Shown: positions 1-8,337 of the stretch, in pieces | Position numbering within the stretch: the stretch's first letter is position 1 | Layout of the letters: every line of letters begins with the position of its first letter | DNA from: Nonomuraea cavernae | GTDB taxonomy: Bacteria; Actinomycetota; Actinomycetes; Streptosporangiales; Streptosporangiaceae | Assembly: GCF_014646355.1 (NCBI RefSeq) | Contig: NZ_BMNH01000011.1 | Location: 1-64,000 of the forward strand | DNA length: 64,000 nt | Reading direction: 5' to 3' | The notes under the pieces: generated by a model | What the model saw: only the letters and a program-made list of their open reading frames with translations | Told to the model about the DNA's origin: nothing | Database searches by the model: none | Made by a program: the position numbers and the translations under genes

Positions 1-227
1 GTAAGACCAGACCGGCCGCGCGTCAGCGCGGCCAGGGCGGCACGGTCGGCGAAGCAGGTAGCCACAGAAGTGCCGCCTAAGCGGCACAGGCTGAATCCTC
101 GGCCGTCAGGCTGGGGAGCGCGTCAAAGCATCACCTGGCGCAAGCCGCGGGACTGAGCTCGGCCGGCTGACATGCGCGGGCAGTTGACGGTCGCCGCGTG
201 GGCGGCGAGTCCGTCGCGCGGCTCCGG
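1..227. other. window edge without a supported gene
   Basis: No open frame here has a recognisable product or convincing codon bias. It is probably the 3' flank of the leftward gene that ends at 228. I see no RNA gene or clear terminator. Confidence 0.4.
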
Positions 228-890
228 CTATGCGGCGCCGGGACGGCGCATGCTTCCTCGCGGGGTGAAGGTGAAGGTGTCCTTGAACGGTCCCCTACCG
301 CGGCGGACGGCCAGGAGGATGGGCTCGTGGTAGGCCGGTGGCCAGGTCGGCCCGGTTTCCGGATCGGTTCCGTTCCAGAGATGGAAGAAGACCATCGGCT
401 GGGTCACCCGCTCGGTCGCGTAGGCGAGCGTCTTGCCGTAGAGGGCGTTGCCGCCGCCGAAGAGGACGGAGGGCGGACCGAACGTCTCCCGCACTTCGGT
501 GAGCGTACGATCTTGAGCGACCCAGGCGTCCACTTCACGGCGTATGGAGGCGTATTCCGCAGTCGTCAGCGTTCGGTCGATGTCCAGCCAGCCGCGATCG
601 CGGACGAACTCCGCGTAGATCGAGGCGACGCCGGACTCGTAGTCGCCGGCCACCACGGTCGTGAACGCTCCGGTCACACCGAGCGCGTCGCGGGCGCCCC
701 GAGCTTCCAGCACCCGGAGTTCCTCCGCCCATGCCGCGTCATCGCGTTCGGCGTACGTCAGGTGATCGAGCAGCAGTCGTAGGGTCATCTCTCCGCCGAA
801 CATGCCAGGACGGCGAAGTGCCTGGTTGAGCCGGTCTCTCAGGTAGGCGCGGATCTCGGCGGAGGAGCGTGGCCCAGGAGGTGTCTGCAT
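228..890 (-). CDS. hypothetical protein, about 220 aa
   Basis: Soluble, charged protein with no signal peptide or membrane segment; I do not recognise the family. The start is placed at the ATG giving MQTPPGPRSS; a longer reading from a TTG at 953 adds a very Arg-rich leader and is less likely. The N-terminal part (ALRRPGMFGGEMTLRLLLDH) and the central acidic and aromatic stretch look like a folded domain. It is divergent from the operon starting at 1033, with an inverted repeat between them that could control both sides. Confidence 0.6.
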   Translation of the reverse strand: MQTPPGPRSSAEIRAYLRDRLNQALRRPGMFGGEMTLRLLLDHLTYAERDDAAWAEELRVLEARGARDALGVTGAFTTVVAGDYESGVASIYAEFVRDRGWLDIDRTLTTAEYASIRREVDAWVAQDRTLTEVRETFGPPSVLFGGGNALYGKTLAYATERVTQPMVFFHLWNGTDPETGPTWPPAYHEPILLAVRRGRGPFKDTFTFTPRGSMRRPGAA

Positions 891-970
891 GGCGCACCGT
901 TCTCGTCTCGTTCTGGTCCGCCGAATCGCCATTCTGTCCTGAAATAAACGCAAATCGGTGACCGAAATCT

Positions 971-994
971 CTTGATCATGGTTTCATGATCAAG
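971..994. promoter_or_regulatory. perfect 10-bp inverted repeat, probable operator
   Basis: CTTGATCATG, a GTTT spacer, then CATGATCAAG. It lies in the 142-bp gap between two divergent genes. A TCGGTGA heptamer occurs on both sides of it (near 955 and 1004). The shape fits a dimeric repressor site; the regulator is not identifiable from the window. Confidence 0.55.
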
Positions 995-1032
995 CTACGT
1001 TTCTCGGTGATCATGACGCACAGTCATGTGTC

Positions 1033-1623
1033 TTGTCCCCCTCAGAAAAGAGACAGCGGCTGATGCGCGACCATCCCCCTCGATCGGTCCCTGTGACACG
1101 GCGGACCATGCTCCGCGTGTCCGGCGCCGCCGGATCCACCCTGATCATCGGCATGACCGTGCCCACCTCGGCCTCCGCCGCCGAGAGGTTGTCGTCCGAG
1201 CAGCGGAAGATGGCGCTGCAGGTGGCCAAGGCCGGAGCGATCTACCCCATCGAGGTCCCCGGCTTCGGCGAACGGGGCACGGCGAGCAGCCGTGTCACCG
1301 CCTCCCGGCTACGTGACGCCGAGGCCCGGCTGCAACCGGCCCGGCTGGCGCAGGTCCGCACCGGGGCGGACCTGCTCATCGCCCAAGGTCTGCTGGCCGC
1401 GCCGCGGCCGGCGCTGCTCGCCGGCATCGGCCGGGCCGCCGCCACGGCGGCGCCCGCCGAGCGGCAGGGCCTGATCGCGCTCGCCGCACTGGGCGCGGCC
1501 ACCGTCGCCCGCCATCTCGACCCCGCCTCCGACAGCCCCGCGACCGTGTGGATCGGCGGGCTGGCCGACCTGCACGAGCGCGGCGCGCAGCCCGACGTCC
1601 TTCAGCGCCTGGAGACACGATGA
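1033..1623 (+). CDS. Tat-signal exported protein of unknown function
   Basis: First gene of a four-gene operon. Start is a TTG (MSPSEKRQRL); an ATG at 1063 is the alternative. A twin-arginine type signal is visible (TRRTMLRVSGAAG, a hydrophobic stretch, then SASAA as a likely signal peptidase site), so the mature part should be exported folded. The rest is Ala/Leu/Arg-rich and helical with no cysteine and no known catalytic motif. Its stop overlaps the start of the protease gene (ATGA), implying translational coupling. It may be a partner or inhibitor of that protease; this is inference. Confidence 0.65.
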   Translation: MSPSEKRQRLMRDHPPRSVPVTRRTMLRVSGAAGSTLIIGMTVPTSASAAERLSSEQRKMALQVAKAGAIYPIEVPGFGERGTASSRVTASRLRDAEARLQPARLAQVRTGADLLIAQGLLAAPRPALLAGIGRAAATAAPAERQGLIALAALGAATVARHLDPASDSPATVWIGGLADLHERGAQPDVLQRLETR

Positions 1624-3173
1624 ACCTCAGCCAGGACACCGAGGACCGGCTGCACCGGGGCAAGCGGAAGATCCTCGACAGCTTCGGCGCCGATCCCAAC
1701 GTCACCGGTGCCGGCATCGGATTCCGCCGCCGCGACGGGCAGTGGACCGAGGAGCCCGCGGTCGTGGTCATGGTCGCCAAGAAGCGCCCCGCGGCGCTCG
1801 TGTCCAACCGCCGGCTGCTGCCGAGAACCGTCGAGGTGGACGGGGTCCCCTACGAGGTGGACGTGATCCAGGCCGGCCCGTTCACCATGGGCCGGGTCGA
1901 TGATCGTGTCAGGACCGCCGACGTGATCACCGGGCGGATGCGGCCGCCGCGGCCGGGCTGCAGCATCTCCAACACCCTGGACGGCAACACCGCGGGAACG
2001 CTCGGGCTGTTCGTGCTCGACAACAAGGACGGCAAGGTGTGCCTGCTGTCCAACAACCACGTGGTGGGGCGCATGGGTCTGGCCTCCCCCGGCGAGAAGA
2101 TCATCCAGCCGGGCACCTACGACGGCGGCACCGAGGCCACAGACGTCATCGCGACGGTGAAGCGCATGGCCCCCGTCCCCGCCGGGGGGAGCCTCGACGC
2201 CGCCATCGCCGAGCTCGTCGACCAGTCCGGTCTCTCCCTGGAGCCCGCGCTCGACCGCATGCCGCCGCCGTCGGCCGACCACCCGGTCGTCGGCCTCTTC
2301 ACCGCGGGCGACACGTACGGCACCGGCTTGATCACCAGGATGGACAAGACGCTCGCCGCGCTCAACGTGTCCTTGGCCGTCAAGGACTCGAACGGCAAAC
2401 TGGTGGCCGCCCCGGCGGCGGCGGTGGTGGCGCCCAAGGCGTACACGAAGATCGAGAAGGTGGGCAGGACCTCGGGCTACAGCTCCAGCACCATCACCGC
2501 CACCGGTGTCGAGTCGAACATCCTGACCCCCATCGGGTGGATCCTCTTCACGGACCTCATCGCCACGGAGAGCTTCGGCAGCCCCGGCGACTCCGGCTCG
2601 GCGGTGTACGTGGGCGGCGACGGTTCCACGTTCGTCGAGCCCGAGGAAGAGACTCCATGCCCGCTCCTCGCGACCGTCGGGAACTACTATCGCCTGCCGC
2701 TGACCGAGGACAACGACCTCGCCGACGATCTCCGGGACGACTTCCTGGCGCAGAGCCTGGTCGGCAATCTCCTGATCCGCCTTCCCTACATCAACCAGCA
2801 GGCGGTGGTCGACCGTCTGAAGGGCAAGCAGGCCACAGGGTCGGAGCTCTCCTACGCCTCGCAGTACTACACGAAGTACCACGACTTCATGGCCTCGGTG
2901 CTCGCCGACCCGAACTCGACCGCCGTCGTCACGCAGGAACACCTCGACGACGCCGGCTTCGTCATCTACGGGCTCAGCCAGTCGGTGCTGACGGGAGAGG
3001 AGACCACGCTCGCCCTCAAGCTCTACCAGGAGGCGTTGCTGCCCGTTCTGGGGATGAACCGGAGGCAGGCCCTGGCCTACATGAACCGCCCCGACGTGTA
3101 CAAGATCGTCTACGACGCCATCGCCGCGGTGCCCAGCATCGAGACGAACGGGCCCATCGAAATGCCGCGATGA
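1620..3173 (+). CDS. trypsin-like serine protease, 517 aa
   Basis: Start ATG at 1620 overlaps the preceding stop. A chymotrypsin-fold catalytic triad is visible: His147 in SNNHVV, Asp193 in SLDAAIAEL, and Ser325 in GSPGDSGSAVY, with IEKVGRTSGY before the Ser region. The N-terminal ~110 residues form a separate mixed domain (VTGAGIGFRRRDGQ; AVVVMVAKKRP). No signal peptide is visible, so it is probably cytoplasmic or exported with a partner. About 190 C-terminal residues after the protease core are unassigned. Its stop overlaps the start of the prenyl synthase gene. The substrate is unknown. Confidence 0.8.
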   Translation: MNLSQDTEDRLHRGKRKILDSFGADPNVTGAGIGFRRRDGQWTEEPAVVVMVAKKRPAALVSNRRLLPRTVEVDGVPYEVDVIQAGPFTMGRVDDRVRTADVITGRMRPPRPGCSISNTLDGNTAGTLGLFVLDNKDGKVCLLSNNHVVGRMGLASPGEKIIQPGTYDGGTEATDVIATVKRMAPVPAGGSLDAAIAELVDQSGLSLEPALDRMPPPSADHPVVGLFTAGDTYGTGLITRMDKTLAALNVSLAVKDSNGKLVAAPAAAVVAPKAYTKIEKVGRTSGYSSSTITATGVESNILTPIGWILFTDLIATESFGSPGDSGSAVYVGGDGSTFVEPEEETPCPLLATVGNYYRLPLTEDNDLADDLRDDFLAQSLVGNLLIRLPYINQQAVVDRLKGKQATGSELSYASQYYTKYHDFMASVLADPNSTAVVTQEHLDDAGFVIYGLSQSVLTGEETTLALKLYQEALLPVLGMNRRQALAYMNRPDVYKIVYDAIAAVPSIETNGPIEMPR

Positions 3174-4129
3174 CCACCACGACCCCTGCTGCCGCACCAC
3201 CCGACGCCTTCACCGCCCAGGTGAACGACCGGCTCCTGCTCCTGGCCGATGACCTGCCGGAGCCGGTCCGGGGCCTGGTGCGCACGCTCGTCGCAGGGCC
3301 GGGCAAGCTCGTCCGGCCCCGGCTGCTGGCCGCCTGCGCGAGCTTCGGCACGGCCGATCCCGACCGGCTGGTACGCCTGGGCGCGGTGGTGGAGCTGATC
3401 CACCTGGCCTCCCTCCTGCACGACGACGTCATCGACGAGGCGCAGACCCGCCGGGGAGCACCGGCCGCGCACACGGCCGTCGGCACCGAACAGGCCATGC
3501 TCGCCGGGCTGGCCTGCTTCGCGCTGGTGGGCACGGAGGCCGCCGACCTGGGGGAAGGCGTCGCCGGGGCCGTGAGCACGACCGTCGCCAAGCTGGCCTA
3601 CGGTGAGCTGCTCGACGTCGAACGCGCCTTCGACACCGCCTTCCCCTTGCCCGCCTACCTGGAGCTCGTACAGAGCAAGACCGCCGAGCTGTTCCGGCTC
3701 TGCTGCCTGCTCGGCGCCGCCGAGGGCCGGTGCGGCCCGGGCGAGGCGGGCGCGCTCGTCCGGTTCGGCGCCGCGCTCGGCGTCACGTTCCAGATCCTCG
3801 ACGACTGCCTGGACCTGAGCCCGAACGGCGCGGGCAAGCCGGTCGGCACCGACCACGCGCTGGGCCTGTTCGGCGCCCCCACCCTGTACGCGCTGCGAGC
3901 CGACAGCGGCGGAGAACTCGCCACGCTGCTGTTGTCGCCGTCGTTCAGCACCCACGACCTGCCCGAGGTTTACTCCCTCATCCAGGACCGTGGCGGGCTC
4001 GACGCCGCGGCACGGCTGGCGGCCGACTGGCACGAGCAGGCGCTCGCCGCCCTGGAGGAGCTGCCCGCCGGCGGCCCCCGCGACCGCCTGGTCACGCTCG
4101 CCGCCGCACTCCTGCCGGCCCGCCGGTGA
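3170..4129 (+). CDS. polyprenyl diphosphate synthase (trans-isoprenyl synthase), 319 aa
   Basis: Condenses allylic diphosphates with isopentenyl diphosphate. Both aspartate-rich motifs are intact: first DDVID at residues 85-89 (LLHDDVIDEA), second DDCLD at 211-215 (ILDDCLDLS), followed by GKPVGTD. The GKLVRPRLL motif that binds IPP is near residue 45. Length is normal for the family. Chain length cannot be read confidently. ATG at 3170 overlaps the protease stop, and its stop overlaps the GTG of the FAD-enzyme gene. It probably supplies the prenyl diphosphate reduced or handled by the next gene product. Confidence 0.9.
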   Translation: MTTTTPAAAPPDAFTAQVNDRLLLLADDLPEPVRGLVRTLVAGPGKLVRPRLLAACASFGTADPDRLVRLGAVVELIHLASLLHDDVIDEAQTRRGAPAAHTAVGTEQAMLAGLACFALVGTEAADLGEGVAGAVSTTVAKLAYGELLDVERAFDTAFPLPAYLELVQSKTAELFRLCCLLGAAEGRCGPGEAGALVRFGAALGVTFQILDDCLDLSPNGAGKPVGTDHALGLFGAPTLYALRADSGGELATLLLSPSFSTHDLPEVYSLIQDRGGLDAAARLAADWHEQALAALEELPAGGPRDRLVTLAAALLPARR

Positions 4130-6114
4130 CCGCGCACCTCGCGGCCGACGTGCTGATCGTCGGCGCGGGTCCGGCCGGCGCGATCACCGCCGCCGAGCTG
4201 GCCCGTCACGGCCTGCGTGCCGTGCTGGCCGGAGAAGACGACGGGAAGGCCGACCACGACCTCGTGCTCAGCGGGGCGGCCCTGCACGGCCTGGCGTCTC
4301 TCGGCGCGCTGGAGGAGGTCGACGCCCGCGTCATCGACAATGTCGAGCTGCGGTTGGGGCAGGGCGGCGGACATGTGCTGCCCGAAACCGTGAACGCCGT
4401 GTGCGGTCGGCGCCACCTCGTCGACGGGCTGCGCCGGATCGCCGCCGCCGCCGGAGCCACCCGGCTGCCGGGCCTGGTCACCGATCCGGTACGGCGGGAC
4501 GGCGTCTGGCACGCGTCGACCGGCGGCACCACCGTGTCGGCGCGCCATCTCGTGGTCGCGACCGGCGCTCCCTCGGCCGGTACGCCACACGCCACCGGCC
4601 TGCTGTGCGCGCGACCGTACAGCGGGGTGGGCCTGATCACCTCGATCGTGCTGGCCCTGCCCGCGCCACGTACCATCGACCCGGCCGAACGGCCCACGTG
4701 CGTGTGGGCGGTGCCGGGAGCGCAGCCGGGCACCTGCACGATCGGCGCCTCCAGGCTCGGCCCCGCCGACCCTGACGAACTCCTCGAAACCGCCCTGACC
4801 GTCCTGGCCGAGGAGGATCCGCGCTTCGCCGGGGCCCTGCCCGCCGGTCCGGCGGTCACCGGAGTCCTCAACAGCGGTTTCGCCCCCGAGCACAGCGTCC
4901 ATGACGGACGGCTCCTGGTCGGCGACGCGGCCGGACTGGTCAACCCCTTCACCGGCGAAGGGCTCAGCTACGCCGTGCAGAGCGCCCTGCTGGCCGCCCG
5001 CGCTATCGCCGATCATCCGGACGATCCGGGCGCGGCGGGGCGAACCTACACGCGGCGGCTGTCGGCCACGTTCGTCGGCTACTTCGAGACGGCGACGCAC
5101 GCCGCCCGGCGCTACCACCTGGCCTGGCGCGTCCTCGTGGCCACGGCCGGCGACGAGCGGCCCGTCTCGGCGAAGGTCCGGCGGGCCGTGCTGATGCCGG
5201 AGGGGTTCTCCGGGCTGACGGCCGCCGATCTGATGCCGCTGCCCGCACCCGACGTGGCGCTGCTCGGGCCGTTCCTGCTCGCCTGCGACGAGGTCGCGGT
5301 CAGCACCGTCCGTAAGGAATGGCCGTTCATCGCCCGCCTGCTGATCGCCGGAGAACAGGCCCCGCACCAGCGGCTGCGGCCCGCCGTGCCGTTCTTCGCC
5401 GCTCTGCTGGCCGGTGGCAGACCGCCCGACGCCACCTCCGCCACCCTCGCCGCCGCGATCGAGCTCGCCACCCTCGGGGCGCTGGCCTTCCTCGGCCCGA
5501 TGCCCCCGCGCGCGGCACCGGGCAGGCGGGTGGACTGGGCCGTCGCCAGCACCGTGCTGGCCGGCGACTTCCTTCTGGCGCAGGCATCGCGGCTGGTGGC
5601 GGCCTCGGCGCCGGAGGTGTCGTGGTCCTTCGCCGACTGGCTGGGTGAGCTCGCCGCGCTCCGCTCCGCCAGGATCGACCCGGCCGGCCGGTCGCGGGCG
5701 GGAGAGGTGTTCGCCGCGTTGCTGGAGTTCCCCTCCCGCATCGGGGCGCAACTCGGCGGAGCGTCGCCCGAGACCATCCGCGCGCTGCGGGACTTCGGCA
5801 ACCACAGCGGGCACGCCTTCCTGCACGCCGAAGAGGTCCTGGCGGTGCGCGGCGAGCGGACCCGGCTCGACGTCGCGCTGCCCGGGATGCTCTCCGGACG
5901 GCTCTCGGCCATCCCCGACGCGCTCCCGGGGATCACCGGCGACCTTCTCGCCGGTGACCCGGACGCCCGATCGAAGGCCCTGGACCTGGCCGTGACCGCC
6001 TGCCATGACGCCCACCGGGCGGCTCTGACCGCTCTGGAGGACGTTACGCATCCGGTGTCCGCGCGCATGCTGCGGAGCTTCGTCGCGACCGTGTGCGCCC
6101 CCTGCGCATGGTGA
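4126..6114 (+). CDS. geranylgeranyl-reductase-like FAD oxidoreductase fused to a degenerate prenyl-synthase domain, 662 aa
   Basis: Residues 1 to ~370 are a geranylgeranyl-reductase family flavoprotein: dinucleotide motif DVLIVGAGPAG at 8-18 and the second FAD motif GDAAGLVNPFTGEG from residue 266. Residues ~375-662 resemble an isoprenyl diphosphate synthase: RPAVPFFAALLAGG, VLAGDFLLAQASRLVA and ALRDFGNHSGHAFLH align with conserved helices. Both catalytic Asp motifs are lost: the first region reads LAFLGPMPP and the second HAEEVLAV. So the C-terminal half should be non-catalytic, perhaps a partner for the active synthase encoded just upstream (GTGA overlap). Normal reductases are ~400 aa. The fusion and homology are read from the sequence; the role is inference. 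Confidence 0.8.
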   Translation: MTAHLAADVLIVGAGPAGAITAAELARHGLRAVLAGEDDGKADHDLVLSGAALHGLASLGALEEVDARVIDNVELRLGQGGGHVLPETVNAVCGRRHLVDGLRRIAAAAGATRLPGLVTDPVRRDGVWHASTGGTTVSARHLVVATGAPSAGTPHATGLLCARPYSGVGLITSIVLALPAPRTIDPAERPTCVWAVPGAQPGTCTIGASRLGPADPDELLETALTVLAEEDPRFAGALPAGPAVTGVLNSGFAPEHSVHDGRLLVGDAAGLVNPFTGEGLSYAVQSALLAARAIADHPDDPGAAGRTYTRRLSATFVGYFETATHAARRYHLAWRVLVATAGDERPVSAKVRRAVLMPEGFSGLTAADLMPLPAPDVALLGPFLLACDEVAVSTVRKEWPFIARLLIAGEQAPHQRLRPAVPFFAALLAGGRPPDATSATLAAAIELATLGALAFLGPMPPRAAPGRRVDWAVASTVLAGDFLLAQASRLVAASAPEVSWSFADWLGELAALRSARIDPAGRSRAGEVFAALLEFPSRIGAQLGGASPETIRALRDFGNHSGHAFLHAEEVLAVRGERTRLDVALPGMLSGRLSAIPDALPGITGDLLAGDPDARSKALDLAVTACHDAHRAALTALEDVTHPVSARMLRSFVATVCAPCAW

Positions 6115-6700
6115 AGCCGCCGCCCGCCGCGGCGTGCCACAGGAGCGAGTGCGGGTAGACGGGCATGGGGTTGGTCACCGGGATGCGGCGCAGGCCGTGG
6201 CCGGCGGGCCAGACGAGGCGGGTCTGCCCGCCCATGAAGGTGGCCAGGGCGGGGGTGTCGGCGATGGTGTCGAGGAGGGCGTCGGAGCCGAAGTTGGGGC
6301 CGGTCGCCTCGATGGTGAGGCCGAACTCGGCGACGAGGTCGTCGTAGTAGGCGGCCCATTCGGTGCCGGGGACGATGCCGGGCATCCAGATCCGGTGCCC
6401 GGCGAGCTGGGCGACGGTCACCGAACGGGCGGACGCCAGCGCGTGGGCGGGGCCGGTGAGGAGCTGGCTCGTCCAGCACCCGGACGGCCTCGATGTGCTC
6501 GGGAAGGGGCCGGCCGGGCACGGCGACGGCGCGGACGGACGCGACCGCGCGCTCGGCGACGCGCAGCAGTTCGCGGGCGTGGGGCAGGAACGCCTGCCCA
6601 TCGATGGTGAGCTCGGCGCCGCGCGGCGTGCGGCTGAACAGCCGCACGCCGAGGTCCCGCTCCAGTGCGGCGGAGCGGCGAGGAGTGTCGGCATGCGGAG
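6115..6700 (-). pseudogene. decayed LysR-family regulator
   Basis: Fragments of a LysR regulator lie in two reading frames. The end of the HTH region (AALERDLGVRLFSRTPRG) is in one frame, near 6690-6500. The effector domain (LAGHRIWMPGIVPGTEW to NPMPVYPHSLLWH) is in another, near 6440-6130. The first helices of the HTH and the C-terminus are missing. The gene abuts the stop of the FAD-enzyme gene, so the deletion could have occurred when this boundary formed. Confidence 0.75.
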
Positions 6701-6743
6701 CGGGCACCGGCTGGGGCGGCAGTTCGGGTGGCTTTGGGGAGCG

Positions 6744-7179
6744 TACGCTGCGTCCGCTGTTCTTCAACACCGCCTTGTTCAACGGCCTGGTGCTGGCCAT
6801 CGACGCGCTGCTGGCCGTCCTGATGCTCGGGCACCTCGGGTTCACGCCGTGCGCGATCTGGCCCGTCGGGCTGGCCTTCCTGGGGCCGGGCGCCGGAGGG
6901 CTGCTGCTGGTGATGGGCGTCGAGCTCGGGCTGATCTTCTGCTGCGGGGTCTTCGACCCCGTCTACGCCACCTACCGTCTAGCGCACCGCGAACGACCGG
7001 GTCGCCCGCACGCTGTCCGCCTGGTCGGTGACGACCAAGGCCTCGACCGCGCTCCTGACGGCCGTATGGGGGATGCTGGGCGGTTTACTCGGCCCGCGCA
7101 CGGCCATCGGCCTGGCCGGCGTGCTCCTGCTGGCGACCCCGCTGCTGCTCATCCCGATCGCGCCCGACCGTCAGTCGAC
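6744..7179 (+). pseudogene. remnant of an MFS transporter
   Basis: Hydrophobic membrane segments in one frame (FFNTALFNGLVLAIDALLAV; FCCGVFDPVYATYRLA) continue in a second frame after about 6978 (SAWSVTTKASTALLTAVWG, GLAGVLLLATPLLL). This is the last part of a major-facilitator transporter with a frameshift and no N-terminal half. It faces away from the broken LysR gene, so the two may once have been a divergent regulator/transporter pair. The last bases overlap the end of the HxlR gene. Confidence 0.7.
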
Positions 7180-7668
7180 GCGTTCTCGCTCGGCGGCCGC
7201 GGCGTAGGCGGCGTCGAGGCGCTCGAACGGACCTGGACCGTCGTGCGGCTTCGGCGGAGCGCCGAGGTGGCGGACGCGAAGCTCGTCCATGAGCTCCTCG
7301 ATGAACGCCGGACCCTCATCGCGCATGAATAGCTGCCGGCTCCGGACCTCGTCGCCGCCCGGGCGCCAGTCGAGGCCCCAGTTGCCGAGGGCGTACATGA
7401 TCGGAAGAGTCTGGATGCCGGCTTCAGTGAGGCTGTAGCGGGCGCGCTGCCCCCGCACGGCGGTGCCGCGGGTGAGGATCCCCGCCTCGACGAGCCGTAC
7501 GAGACGGTCGGCGAGGATGTTCGAGGCGATGCCCTCGACCGACCCGGTGAGCAGCGCCCGGAAGTAACGGCGGTCGCCGAAGATGACGTCGCGCAGCACG
7601 AGCAACGACCAGCGATCTCCGAGCACCTCGACGGCGGCGTTGATCGGACACCCGGACCGTGGTTCCAC
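7171..7668 (-). CDS. HxlR-family transcriptional regulator, 165 aa
   Basis: Winged-helix regulator of the HxlR/DUF24 type: the N-terminal Cys (EPRSGCPINAAVEVLGDRW) followed by LLVLRDVIFGDRRYFRALL and RLVRLVEAGILTRG. The start is the GTG at 7668, six bases after a strong AAGGAGGA. The Cys near residue 7 is typical of redox- or electrophile-sensing members. It is divergent from the reductase gene at 7741, with a palindrome between, which suggests it represses that operon. Confidence 0.9.
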   Translation of the reverse strand: MEPRSGCPINAAVEVLGDRWSLLVLRDVIFGDRRYFRALLTGSVEGIASNILADRLVRLVEAGILTRGTAVRGQRARYSLTEAGIQTLPIMYALGNWGLDWRPGGDEVRSRQLFMRDEGPAFIEELMDELRVRHLGAPPKPHDGPGPFERLDAAYAAAAERERVD

Positions 7669-7707
7669 GATTCCTCCTTGACAGGTATTTCGCTCCCAAT
7701 ATAGTAG

Positions 7708-7720
7708 TTGCAGAATGCAA
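7708..7720. promoter_or_regulatory. TTGCA-GAA-TGCAA palindrome, candidate HxlR operator
   Basis: Perfect 5-bp inverted repeat with a 3-bp centre in the 72-bp gap between HxlR and its divergent neighbour, next to AT-rich sequence that would hold the promoters. Confidence 0.5.
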
Positions 7721-7740
7721 TCACTTTGGAAGAGGAGCTG

Positions 7741-8337
7741 ATGGGTCGCTTCGTCTACTCGATGCAGGTATCCCTCGACCTGCGGATCGAGCAAGTTCCG
7801 GGGGACAACGGCGCCGGCGAGTGGCTGCGCATCGACGAGGAACTGCACCGCGAGGCCAACGCGCAGACACGGGCGCTCGCGCTCATGGTCCACGGCCGGG
7901 CCTACTACGAGGTCATGGAGGAGTACTGGCCGCGGGCGCAGGAGGACGCGTCGCTGCCGGATGTCATGCGTGAGTACGGTGAGATCTGGACCGCCAAGCC
8001 CAAGGTGCTCGTCTCCCGCACCCGCCGCAGCGCCGACCACAACACCCGGATCATCGGCGGAGACGACGCGATCGAGCGGCTCGCCGCCCTGCGGGCCGAG
8101 ACCGACGGCAGCATCAGTGTGGGCGGCGCGGCGCTTGCGACGCAGCTGCTCCGGGCGGGGCTTCTTGACGAGTTGCTGCTCTTCACCCATCCCGCGATCC
8201 TCGGCTTCGGCAGGCCACTGTTCGACGACTACGACCTGCCGACCGATCTCGACCTGCTGGAGCAGCGATCGTTCGAGCAGGGCGTCACGATGCATCGCTA
8301 CGCCATCCGGGACGCGAAGGAGGCGATCTCGTGCTGA
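7741..8337 (+). CDS. dihydrofolate-reductase-like (RibD C-terminal domain) protein, 198 aa
   Basis: Fits the RibD_C/DHFR-like fold used by many actinobacterial NAD(P)H-dependent reductases: an N-terminal strand MGRFVYSMQVSLDLRIE, nucleotide-binding region SISVGGAALATQLLRAGLLDE, and LLLFTHPAILGFGRPLF. The ATG at 7741 follows GAAGAGGAG. Substrate unknown; family members rarely act on folate. It overlaps the MBL-hydrolase gene by 7 bases and is divergent from HxlR, so it is probably induced with the hydrolase by whatever HxlR senses. Confidence 0.85.
   Translation: MGRFVYSMQVSLDLRIEQVPGDNGAGEWLRIDEELHREANAQTRALALMVHGRAYYEVMEEYWPRAQEDASLPDVMREYGEIWTAKPKVLVSRTRRSADHNTRIIGGDDAIERLAALRAETDGSISVGGAALATQLLRAGLLDELLLFTHPAILGFGRPLFDDYDLPTDLDLLEQRSFEQGVTMHRYAIRDAKEAISC

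Noticed and set aside
198..782. 194-codon open frame on the plus strand
   Set aside because: Arg/Gly-rich composition without domain pattern; it lies opposite the leftward gene at 228-890.
1602..3200. 532-codon minus-strand open frame opposite the protease gene
   Set aside because: High-GC shadow frame with His/Arg-rich low-complexity composition and no recognisable motif.
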